A stretch of 25,134 nucleotides of DNA from Cytophagales bacterium (GTDB taxonomy: Bacteria > Bacteroidota > Bacteroidia > Cytophagales > Cyclobacteriaceae). Positions 14,702 to 22,677 of the stretch are shown here, piece after piece. Location: NCBI GenBank assembly GCA_027317105.1, contig DAHVFH010000037.1, positions 1 to 25,134 of the forward strand, in the 5' to 3' direction. How positions within the stretch are numbered: the first letter of the stretch is position 1; the number at the start of each line of letters is the position of its first letter. The notes beneath the pieces were generated by a model. The model ran no database searches. It was not told the DNA's origin and saw only the letters and a list, made by a program, of their open reading frames with translations. The translations under genes and the position numbers were made by a program.

Positions 14702-15271
14702 ATGAGTCCCTTCGAATACGTGACGGTATTAATATCGATCGTTTTAGGTTTGGGCATTACTGAAATCCTAACGGGAATAGCAAGCATCATTCATAAAAGG
14801 GATAAGGTAATTGTCTATTGGCCACACCTTCTTTGGATACTCTTTATTCTTTTTCTACAGGTACAAGAGTGGTGGATCATGTACGAACTGAAGTCCTATC
14901 ATCCATGGCGGTTGGCCATCTTTCTCTTTATCATGCTTTACCCGGTTAATTTGTTTGTGCTGGCGAAATTACTTTTTCCGAAAAGGTTGAAAGGAGAAAA
15001 TAAAGATCTCAAGAAATTTTATTTTGAAAACTACACTAAAATATTTCTTTTACTTGTCTTGTCTGCTTTACTTTCCATCCTGTACAATTTATTTATACTC
15101 GACTTAACGATAGCCGATCAGGCGCTTCAGATCATTCTGGCTATTTCTTTTACCATCATCATTGTTCGGAGATACTCATCTGAATTACTGCATAAAGCAA
15201 TTGCTGTGATGGTGATTGCCATGATGGTCCTTTCCATTGTTGTGGAATGGGATAAGTGGTTGGTCACTTAG
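14702..15271 (+). CDS. Integral membrane protein of unknown function
   Basis: This 189-residue protein has about six hydrophobic helices (roughly residues 5-25, 38-58, 69-89, 111-131, 139-154 and 163-183). The opening MSPFEYVTVLISIVLGLGIT and the LQVQEWWIMYELK stretch after helix 2 look like a conserved Bacteroidota family without assigned function. Two tryptophans and a glutamate in helix 2-3 are potentially functional, but nothing can be claimed. It is six bases after the DinB-like gene, and a terminator-like hairpin follows at 15349-15390. Confidence 0.7.
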   Translation: MSPFEYVTVLISIVLGLGITEILTGIASIIHKRDKVIVYWPHLLWILFILFLQVQEWWIMYELKSYHPWRLAIFLFIMLYPVNLFVLAKLLFPKRLKGENKDLKKFYFENYTKIFLLLVLSALLSILYNLFILDLTIADQALQIILAISFTIIIVRRYSSELLHKAIAVMVIAMMVLSIVVEWDKWLVT

Positions 15272-15348
15272 TCAAAAATTTGAAATAGCATCTTAATTCT
15301 TTTTGGCTTCCAGATACTTTTTAGTGAGAAAGGTAAAAAATGAAAGTA

Positions 15349-15390
15349 GTTAGCGTAAAGGCGCTTTGAGAAAAGCTAACCTTCTTTTTG
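15349..15390 (+). terminator. Probable intrinsic terminator
   Basis: GTTAGC (15349-15354) and GCTAAC (15375-15380) form a perfect 6-bp stem enclosing a small inner AAAG/CTTT pair; the descending arm is followed by CTTCTTTTT. It lies about 80 bases after the DinB/membrane-protein pair and before the drug exporter. Confidence 0.55.
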
Positions 15391-15453
15391 TTCAAGATTA
15401 GAAAAAATCTTATCAATAGCATTTAATAATTAGTAGTGATTGTTGCAAACGAA

Positions 15454-15461
15454 TACCTTTG
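15454..15461 (+). promoter_or_regulatory. Perfect -7 promoter element (TACCTTTG) before the drug exporter
   Basis: TACCTTTG fits the Bacteroidota -7 consensus TAnnTTTG exactly. No good TTG stands at the expected upstream distance (only TTA at 15430-15432). Initiation about 7 bases downstream would give a leaderless or nearly leaderless mRNA for ATG 15469. Confidence 0.35.
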
Positions 15462-15468
15462 CTTTTTT

Positions 15469-16713
15469 ATGCGCAACAAAAACAACTATTTCAATCTCAT
15501 ATTTATTCTCGGACTGCTCTCGGCCCTAGGTCCTTTTTCCATTGACATGTATTTACCGGCATTTCCCGCTATCGCCAAAGGCCTGAATACCACCGTAGCC
15601 CAAGTTGTGCTATCACTGTCCAGTTTTTTTATAGGGATTTCCATTGGCCAATTTATCTATGGCCCGCTGCTCGAACGATATGGAAGAAAAATGCCACTGT
15701 ATGCGGGGCTGATCGTTTATCTTTTTGCTTCAGTAGGGTGTGCGTTTACCGATTCAGTTAATTCATTAATTGCATTCCGATTCCTTCAGGCACTAGGCAG
15801 TTGTGCGGGTATGGTGACATCGCGTGCGATTGTCCGGGATTTGTTTGCCGTAAAAGATAATGCCAAAGTTTTTTCTGCTTTGATGCTGGTGATTGCCGTG
15901 TCGCCAATCATTGCACCAACGGTTGGCGGTTACATCACCGCGGCTTTGGGATGGCGTTATGTCTTCGCAGCCTTGATCATTGTAGATATTGCGGTTATCG
16001 CTGGCGTATACTTTTTGTTACCCGAAAGCAAAAAACCGGATCCCACCTACTCCCTAAAGCCGAGAGCGATTACCAGAAATTTTGTTAGCATCCTCGTGCA
16101 TCCACAGTTTTACATTTATGCCTTGACGGGTGCGGTTGCAGCCTCCGGATTGTATGCCTACATCAGTGGGTCACCTCAAGTATTTATTGAATTGTTTGGA
16201 GTAAATGAGAAACAATACGGATGGATCTTTGCGATAATCGCAGTTGGTATTATCGGCTCCAGTCAGATCAACACCTTGGCATTAAGAAGGCATAAAAGTG
16301 AAAAAATTGTTCAGACCGCGTTGTTGTTTCAAAGCTTCATTGGAATTATTTTAGCGTGCATTGCCTTCTTTGGCTGGAGTGAACTATATACGACCATCGC
16401 ACTAATATTTTTATACTTGTGCTGCCAGGGCTTCATCTTTCCAAATGCTTCGGCACTTACACTCGCAGCCTTCGGGCACAGCGCAGGCAATGCTTCAGCA
16501 TTGATGGGTGCTATTCAAATGGGCATTGGTGCAACGGCTTCTGCCGCAGTGAGTATTTTACAGAACCACACGGCATTGCCCATGTCGGGGGTGATGGCTT
16601 TTTGCTCGATCACCGCTTTTTCTATTTTCATGATGGGAAGAAAAATTGTGATTCAAGAGCCTTCGGTGGAGGAAGTGGAAGAAGAGGATGTGGACATGAT
16701 AGCCGGAATATAA
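15469..16713 (+). CDS. Bcr/CflA family multidrug efflux transporter
   Basis: This 414-residue MFS protein has about 12 membrane segments. The opening LGLLSALGPFSIDMYLPAFP is diagnostic for the Bcr/CflA drug-export family. YGPLLERYGRKMPL is MFS motif A after helix 2, and FLQALGSCAGMVTSRAIVRD is the family's helix 4 region with the conserved Arg. It exports drugs such as bicyclomycin or chloramphenicol by proton antiport in known members; the substrate here is unknown. ATG 15469 (MRNKNNYFN) is preferred to a GTG at 15436 that would add eleven untypical residues. The C-terminal tail is strongly acidic (EEVEEEDVDM). The next gene is convergent, 45 bases away. Confidence 0.9.
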   Translation: MRNKNNYFNLIFILGLLSALGPFSIDMYLPAFPAIAKGLNTTVAQVVLSLSSFFIGISIGQFIYGPLLERYGRKMPLYAGLIVYLFASVGCAFTDSVNSLIAFRFLQALGSCAGMVTSRAIVRDLFAVKDNAKVFSALMLVIAVSPIIAPTVGGYITAALGWRYVFAALIIVDIAVIAGVYFLLPESKKPDPTYSLKPRAITRNFVSILVHPQFYIYALTGAVAASGLYAYISGSPQVFIELFGVNEKQYGWIFAIIAVGIIGSSQINTLALRRHKSEKIVQTALLFQSFIGIILACIAFFGWSELYTTIALIFLYLCCQGFIFPNASALTLAAFGHSAGNASALMGAIQMGIGATASAAVSILQNHTALPMSGVMAFCSITAFSIFMMGRKIVIQEPSVEEVEEEDVDMIAGI

Positions 16714-16758
16714 AAGATTGGTTTACGTTGTTTAACGGTTCAACTTTAATGTTCTTTT

Positions 16759-17787
16759 CTACCCCAGTGCTTCTACCTTGTCGGTCTTGAACAAAGAGGC
16801 CGTAAGTTCAAGCGAGCGAATCTTGGCCTTTACATCAAACACATGCGTGGTTACCATGATCTCGTCAACACCCGTGTTCTCAACAAAGGATGTTAATTCA
16901 GTAGCAACCGTATCTGTACTTCCGACAAAAGAATAGTAGAACATCTGGTTTACAGCCGCATGTTCTTCAGCACTCCAAAGCTGATCCATATTACCCGTGG
17001 GCGGGGCCAACGGTTTTCTGTTGTTGCGGATTAGTCCAAGGACTAATTGATAAGCCGATGTTGCGAGATATTGAGCTTCTTCGTCCGTATCCGCAGCTAT
17101 CACATTTACGCAAGCCATTGCATAGGGTTCTTTTAGAAAAGCGGAGGGCTTGAACGATGAATGATAAATTTGTAGAGCTGGGAATAATTGGGCGGGAGCA
17201 AAATGAGAAGCAAAAGCAAAAGGCAATCCCAGCTTGGCGGCAAGTTGTGCGCTGAATGTACTTGAACCAAGTAACCACACCGGTACATTTGTTCCTATCC
17301 CCGGAATAGCTCTTACCTTTCCTTGGTTGTCGGCAGGGCCGAGATACTGGAGAAGTTCAAGAACATCATTGGGGAAAGCATCCACATCACCGTGTAAATT
17401 TCTGCGTAAGGCATACGCTGTCGCCTGATCTGTTCCTGGAGCGCGACCTAAACCAAGGTCAATACGGCCAGGGTATAATACTTCGAGTGTACCAAATTGT
17501 TCGGCAATAATAAGAGGGGCATGATTTGTCAACATAATGCCGCCAGAACCCACCCGGATTGTTGAGGTGCCTTGAGCTATGTGACCGATAAGTAAAGCAG
17601 TGGCCGCAGAGGCGATACTTTCCATGTTGTGATGTTCTGCGAACCAATAACGATGGTAGCCGAATTTCTCCGCGCGCTGAGCAAAAAGGAGACTCCTTTT
17701 GAAGGCATCTCCTGCCGATTGATCACCCTGAATGATGTTGGCAAGATCGAGAATGGATACAGGGATCACTTTAAGTTCTTTTTTCAT
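16759..17787 (-). CDS. LLM-class flavin-dependent oxidoreductase (MsnO8 / luciferase group 1)
   Basis: This 342-residue TIM-barrel protein belongs to the bacterial luciferase-like FMN-dependent monooxygenases, group 1 (TIGR03558-like, as in YhbW). Signatures are KVIPVSILDLANIIQGD, YHRYWFAEHHNMESIASAAT, IRVGSGGIMLTNHAPLIIAE, LYPGRIDLGLGRAPGTD and WLLGSSTFSAQLAAKLGLPF. It would use reduced FMN, from NAD(P)H or a reductase, and O2; the substrate is unknown and no partner reductase lies nearby. ATG start at 17787, and the length is normal for the group. It is convergent with the drug exporter; about 200 bases separate it from the end of the large sugar-dehydrogenase gene. Confidence 0.9.
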   Translation of the reverse strand: MKKELKVIPVSILDLANIIQGDQSAGDAFKRSLLFAQRAEKFGYHRYWFAEHHNMESIASAATALLIGHIAQGTSTIRVGSGGIMLTNHAPLIIAEQFGTLEVLYPGRIDLGLGRAPGTDQATAYALRRNLHGDVDAFPNDVLELLQYLGPADNQGKVRAIPGIGTNVPVWLLGSSTFSAQLAAKLGLPFAFASHFAPAQLFPALQIYHSSFKPSAFLKEPYAMACVNVIAADTDEEAQYLATSAYQLVLGLIRNNRKPLAPPTGNMDQLWSAEEHAAVNQMFYYSFVGSTDTVATELTSFVENTGVDEIMVTTHVFDVKAKIRSLELTASLFKTDKVEALG

Positions 17788-17989
17788 GTTGGAAGGATCG
17801 CTTTTATCTAAAGACGAAATTTCATGCTCAACATAGTTTGTTCTTCAGGAGTTCAATCACCCATCAAAATAAGAAGACGGCTTGGCTTCAGAAGAAAAAT
17901 AGACTGTCCTTTATGTCAATCATATTTTTTTACCTAATTAATTATTCGATAGGCTGATAACCTTGAGACCAACTACTTAAAAGTCTAAA

Positions 17990-20900
17990 CTATTCTTTCA
18001 CGCCTTCAAAACTAAAGCCCATGGCATTCATTTTTAGCTTGTCAACTTTCTTTTCTTTGGTCCTTAGGAAGATTAATTTGGCCTTTCCATCGGCATCAAA
18101 TTGATCCTGCTCCTCGGTGGGTTTAATCTCCCCAATTTGGCCGCCAGCATCCATCATCAGTTTGTCGTCTTTCACGCTTATTTCAATATATGGAAAAGGG
18201 AGGCCTGTCATTTTATATTTTCCTACGAAGGCATTGAGATCTGTAGTCGAATAACTTACCATGGGTTGACTTTTTGCAGCTTGGCCAGTTTTGAACTGGG
18301 TATTCATCACCACCATCAACGAAACACCTGATTTGGCATTTGGATTTTGAAACACAAAGAATATATCATGAATTCCCTCCACGGGTTGAACTTTGAAAGT
18401 TATGGGCTTGCCCGCAAAACCTCCTCCTGGTGTGTCGCCTATAAATTCAGACTTGCCAATGAGCGTTCCTGTGGGTGAGTCCACATGAAGCTCGATCGTT
18501 CCCCCTTCAGCATTAAGCTGTGCTTTTGGTGCAGCTGCAACTAATTCTATTTCATTAACCCCGGCTAAATCAACTTGCTTAAGGCCAATATAACTTCCGT
18601 TCTTAGTAGGAATGATAAAACTATTTCCGCCAAAAGACATTTTATTCACATTGGAGAATTCATCGTACTTCGTAGAATTGATACTCGGACTTCTTAGCGT
18701 AAAGGTTTCTTCAGCGGCAATAGAGGGAAGCCCGTTGGCACCACGATCTTTGTAGGAGGCACGGAAAATATAAACCCCTTGCCCTTTATCGTTGGACTGT
18801 TTCTTAATGGCATAGGTTCCCTGCACCGGCAACGATTTTATTTTTTGTTTTTCGTTGGTAAGGCTCAAAATATAGTTAACCATTTCTCCGGCATCAGCGG
18901 CAGTAATTTGAGGATGGCCGGCCATGGGAACCTGTCCCCAAACGCCACTTCCTCCTGAAATAATTTTCTTGGCGAGTTTCTCTTCTACGCCCGCCTTTCC
19001 TTTGTATTTCAAAGAGATGTCGCGGAAGGTCGGCCCAATGGATTTCTTATCAATACTGTGGCAGGCCTTGCAATCGCTTTTGTCCATTAGCCTCATGCCT
19101 TTTGAACTTACTGTGCTTGTTTCCGCACTGCGGTGTCCTTGTGCAATTTCTGCCTTATCAAATCCTTCCGACAGATAATCGATGCTCACGATTACTTGGT
19201 CGGATTTGATCTTTCCGTTGGCGAGTGTCCCGTCTTCCTTGTCTTCTACATTTACTTTGTAATCGTACACTTTATCTGGGAAATAGAAAGTCTTGCTGTT
19301 ATTGCCAATATCAAAAGTGATCACCGGTGTTTCATTTCCGGCCGTCAGCTCCAACGCCTGCGTGGAAACCCCGCCCTTATTGTCGGCTACGGTTAAAGTA
19401 GCTTTATAGATTTCTGGTTTTTCAAAAGTGATTTTCGCTTCACCGCCATTAACCGTTTTCGTAAAACCATTTTTGGATGTTATTTTCCATGAGTAGGTCA
19501 TGGGATCACCATCGGCATCGGTTGTACCTTTGGAAGATAAGTTAACCGTGAAAGGAACAGAGCCTCCCATTTTATCAGCTGCCAGTGCGATGAGTGGTTT
19601 CCTGTTGCCCCCGTTGTATTCAATACGAATTAAGCGTGCATCATCATTGGCAGAAAACCATCCGGAGCCATATTCAAGCATATACAAATCACCATTGGCC
19701 GCAAATTCCATGTCCATCGGGTTACTGAATTTATAACTCGGCATAAATTGTTCCATGGAAGAATAGTTTCCTTCTTTATCAAAGGTTACCGCCATGATCC
19801 ATCCACGCATCCAATCGTAGATAAATAATTTACCATCATAATATTTTGGAAAGGCATGAGGGGCAGTTTTAAAATCATCACTGTAAAATACTGGACCTGC
19901 CATGGCATTTCTTCCGCCATTACCTACCAACGGAAATTCCTTTGAGTTTCCATAAGGATACCAGATGAGTGCTTTTTGTGCAGGCGGAAGTTCTTTTAGA
20001 CCGGTATTGTTGGGAGAAGTGTTGATCGGCTTTTCTGGATTCCACTTTTCGAGTGATTTATCTTGGCCGAAGTCATACTTGACGTAAGCTTTATTGTCGC
20101 CCACGAAATAGGGCCAACCTTGATTGCTGGCCATTTTTGCCTGACCGACTTCATCTTGCCCGGCAGGGCCGCGAAGAGAATCGGATTCGTTTGCGTCCGG
20201 GCCAACTTCGCCCCAATACAAGTAACCCGTTTTTTTATCGACTGAAATCCTGAAAGGGTTTCGGTGGCCCATGGTGTAGATTTCTGGTCTCGCAAGTTCA
20301 GTACCTTTTGGAAAAAGGTTTCCATCCGGTATAGAATACGTTCCGTTCGCCAATGGTTTGATCCGAATAATCTTTCCCCTTAGATCATTGGTGTTGGAAG
20401 AAGATTTTTGCGCATCCCATGGAGACCGATCGGGCCGCTCATCACTTGGGCTATATACCGATGCCCGTGGGCTGGTATTGTCGCCTGTAGATAAAAATAA
20501 ATTACCATCTTTATCCCATGTAATTGAACCACCGGTGTGGCAACATTGCTCACGTTGCGTAGGTACTTCGAGAAGCACTTTTTTAGAAGTTAAATCAAGT
20601 ACGTCACCAACTAGCGTATAACGTGTTAAAATATTTTGCGATTTAGTTGGATCAGAATAGTATAAATAGATCCAATGATTGGTGGCAAAGTTTGGATCTT
20701 TGTTAAGACCTAATAACCCATCCTCCGCTTCTGTTACTTTCCCTTCTTTGTCGGTGTATTTGGTACTTACCGGGATGGTGGCAATGGTTTTAAGTTTTTT
20801 GGTTTGAAGATTGTACAAGCGAACGGCACCATGGCGCTCAATAAAAAGAATCCGTCCATCGTTTAGCACACTTAATTCCATGGGCTCGTTCAACTTTTCT

Positions 20901-21718
20901 TCCAGGATGACTTTTGAAAACCTATTCTCCTCTGGCTTTGATTTTGAGTAATCAAGTACAGTGGGTGCATCACCGCCCATCGCATAATGAAGACCTGCCC
21001 AAACGTGATTTAAAAAGAGCGGTTCTGAAAAAGTTTCATCGGTGTGTCCCATGGCGGTATAGAAAGCGCGGCCTCCGTCAAACTCATGGTACCAACTCAT
21101 CGGATGATTGGCTCCGTTCTTTCCACCCTGATAACTTTTTTCATCAATTTTGATCAACACATTAATGGTGGGATCAATTTGTTTGAAACTATAAAATTCG
21201 TCTGTTCGCTCAAACTCATCGGGCATCCCTTTCGTTGCCCAATGATCTTTTTGGACAACATAATATTTTCCTTTCTGAACATTGTTCGGATTGGGATGAT
21301 CAAGAAAATAAGCGCCAGCCAGTCGGCCATACCATGACCAATCGTACTCACAGTCTGTTGCCGCATGAATGCCGAGGTAGCCACCACCCGCCTGAATGTA
21401 GCGTTCAAATTCAGCTTGTTGGTTGTTATTCAACACATCGCCTGTGGTATTTAGAAAAACAACCGCATTATATTTCTTTAGGTTGTCCGTCACAAACTGT
21501 GTGGCGTCTTCGGTAAAATCAATTCCTAAGCCCTTCTCGTTGGCCATTTTTTGAAAAGCTGATTTCCCGGCTTCAATGGAACTGTGTCGAAAACCGTCTG
21601 TCTTGGAAAACACCAATACACGTTGTTGGGCAATTCCATCTTGACTGAAAGCCATGGCCACCACAAAAGTGCCAATGAAAATTCCATGGAGACATTTCTT
21701 GAAAAAAGGTAAATACAT
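17990..21718 (-). CDS. ThuA / PQQ-type sugar dehydrogenase / PKD / cytochrome c fusion
   Basis: This exported 1242-residue multidomain protein has a signal peptide at residues 1-30. ThuA (glutamine-amidotransferase-like) spans about 32-247 (RVLVFSKTDGFRHSS, YLGIHAATDCEYDW, ANHPMSWYHEFDGGRAFYTA). A six-bladed glucose/sorbosone dehydrogenase (GSDH) domain follows at about 260-705 (DGLLGLNKDPNFA, CCHTGGSITWDKDGNLFLST, MGHRNPFRISVDKKTGYLYW). Then come a PKD domain (about 715-800), a class I cytochrome c with CKACH at 883-887 and probable axial Met932, a CBM6-like beta region (about 970-1140) and a C-terminal beta domain (about 1160-1242). It probably oxidises a sugar in the periplasm and feeds electrons to its own heme. 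It is divergent from the Nudix regulator; ATG at 21716-21718. Confidence 0.9.
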   Translation of the reverse strand: MYLPFFKKCLHGIFIGTFVVAMAFSQDGIAQQRVLVFSKTDGFRHSSIEAGKSAFQKMANEKGLGIDFTEDATQFVTDNLKKYNAVVFLNTTGDVLNNNQQAEFERYIQAGGGYLGIHAATDCEYDWSWYGRLAGAYFLDHPNPNNVQKGKYYVVQKDHWATKGMPDEFERTDEFYSFKQIDPTINVLIKIDEKSYQGGKNGANHPMSWYHEFDGGRAFYTAMGHTDETFSEPLFLNHVWAGLHYAMGGDAPTVLDYSKSKPEENRFSKVILEEKLNEPMELSVLNDGRILFIERHGAVRLYNLQTKKLKTIATIPVSTKYTDKEGKVTEAEDGLLGLNKDPNFATNHWIYLYYSDPTKSQNILTRYTLVGDVLDLTSKKVLLEVPTQREQCCHTGGSITWDKDGNLFLSTGDNTSPRASVYSPSDERPDRSPWDAQKSSSNTNDLRGKIIRIKPLANGTYSIPDGNLFPKGTELARPEIYTMGHRNPFRISVDKKTGYLYWGEVGPDANESDSLRGPAGQDEVGQAKMASNQGWPYFVGDNKAYVKYDFGQDKSLEKWNPEKPINTSPNNTGLKELPPAQKALIWYPYGNSKEFPLVGNGGRNAMAGPVFYSDDFKTAPHAFPKYYDGKLFIYDWMRGWIMAVTFDKEGNYSSMEQFMPSYKFSNPMDMEFAANGDLYMLEYGSGWFSANDDARLIRIEYNGGNRKPLIALAADKMGGSVPFTVNLSSKGTTDADGDPMTYSWKITSKNGFTKTVNGGEAKITFEKPEIYKATLTVADNKGGVSTQALELTAGNETPVITFDIGNNSKTFYFPDKVYDYKVNVEDKEDGTLANGKIKSDQVIVSIDYLSEGFDKAEIAQGHRSAETSTVSSKGMRLMDKSDCKACHSIDKKSIGPTFRDISLKYKGKAGVEEKLAKKIISGGSGVWGQVPMAGHPQITAADAGEMVNYILSLTNEKQKIKSLPVQGTYAIKKQSNDKGQGVYIFRASYKDRGANGLPSIAAEETFTLRSPSINSTKYDEFSNVNKMSFGGNSFIIPTKNGSYIGLKQVDLAGVNEIELVAAAPKAQLNAEGGTIELHVDSPTGTLIGKSEFIGDTPGGGFAGKPITFKVQPVEGIHDIFFVFQNPNAKSGVSLMVVMNTQFKTGQAAKSQPMVSYSTTDLNAFVGKYKMTGLPFPYIEISVKDDKLMMDAGGQIGEIKPTEEQDQFDADGKAKLIFLRTKEKKVDKLKMNAMGFSFEGVKE

Positions 21719-21813
21719 ACGTCTTATTGTTTTGGCAAATGTTTTTACGATTGGGCTAATGACTTAATTAAGAATTAACCTAAGTTATTTTGCGTTGACA
21801 AATATAGTATTAT

Positions 21814-21846
21814 ATTTTTATTGCGTTACTTTTACACAATAAAAAT
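21814..21846. promoter_or_regulatory. Inverted-repeat operator candidate in the divergent promoter
   Basis: ATTTTTATTGCGT (21814-21826) and ACACAATAAAAAT (21834-21846) are inverted copies with 12 of 13 matching bases and a 7-base spacer. A TTGACA hexamer stands 13 bases upstream of the left arm. It lies about 42 bases before the Nudix-regulator ATG and about 95 bases from the opposite gene's ATG, a good place for autoregulation and control of both transcripts. Binding by the adjacent regulator is inference. Confidence 0.6.
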
Positions 21847-21887
21847 TTGACAAATTTTAAGTAGATAGCTTCAAAAACAGCGGTTAC

Positions 21888-22640
21888 ATGAAAACACAAA
21901 AAGAGGTTGACGAATTTATTGAGAACGGCCACACCACGTATTTGCCAAACGTGACGATCGATTGTGTAATTTTTGGATACTATCAGCGGAGCTTAAAAAT
22001 TCTGCTAGCAAAATGGAAAGAGTTGAATGGGTATAGCTTGCCTGGAGGATTTGTGGGAAGAACGGAACCACTATCCATTGCAGCCAACCGCATATTGAAA
22101 GAGCGGACTTCTTTAGATAAAGTATTTCTACAACAATTTTACACCTTTGGCGATAGCGAATTTCGGAGGGAAAATCATAGATATTCATTTTTGCCTAAAG
22201 ACAATTGGCTACGAGAAAGAACGCTCTCTATTGGCTATTATGCATTGGTGGATTTTTCCCGGGCTATGGTGGAAGAGGACATTCTTACTGAAAAGTATGT
22301 TTGGCAGGACATCGGAAAAATACCCGAGTTGTTGTTTGATCATAACGAAATGCTTGAAAGTGCCCAGCATCACATGCGTATCAATTTATATCATCAGCCC
22401 ATAGGCTATAATCTTTTGGAAAGAAAATTCACATTGCCTGAAATTCAATCACTTTATGAGACTATCCTTGGTAAAAAACTGGATCGAAGAAACTTTCCCA
22501 AAAAATTATTGTCGTTAGGGTTGATCAAAGACACCAATAAAGTAAGGAGCATTGGCCGCCATCGTTCTCCAAAGCTCTACACCTTTGATAAGAGGAAATA
22601 TGACCAATGCATTAAGAAAGGAATTGTGCTAGCGTTCTAA
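21888..22640 (+). CDS. NrtR/AraR-type Nudix transcriptional regulator
   Basis: This 250-residue regulator has an N-terminal Nudix fold (about 18-165) and a C-terminal winged helix (about 170-248). The Nudix box is degenerate: LPGGFVGRTE at 51-60 continues to RILKERTSL at 68-76, where catalytic enzymes have RExxEExG. The hydrolase activity is therefore probably lost and the domain serves as an effector sensor. The ending GRHRSPKLYTFDKRKY matches the terminal part of NrtR/AraR family proteins, which in Bacteroidota often control sugar-use genes such as arabinose genes. Insertion of about ten residues (RYSFLPKDNWLRER) before LSIGYYALVDF is unusual. It is divergent from the sugar dehydrogenase and 37 bases ahead of the TonB receptor, so it probably regulates both. 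Confidence 0.85.
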   Translation: MKTQKEVDEFIENGHTTYLPNVTIDCVIFGYYQRSLKILLAKWKELNGYSLPGGFVGRTEPLSIAANRILKERTSLDKVFLQQFYTFGDSEFRRENHRYSFLPKDNWLRERTLSIGYYALVDFSRAMVEEDILTEKYVWQDIGKIPELLFDHNEMLESAQHHMRINLYHQPIGYNLLERKFTLPEIQSLYETILGKKLDRRNFPKKLLSLGLIKDTNKVRSIGRHRSPKLYTFDKRKYDQCIKKGIVLAF

Positions 22641-22677
22641 GAATAATTTTTATATAAGTATCAATTAAAATATAATT

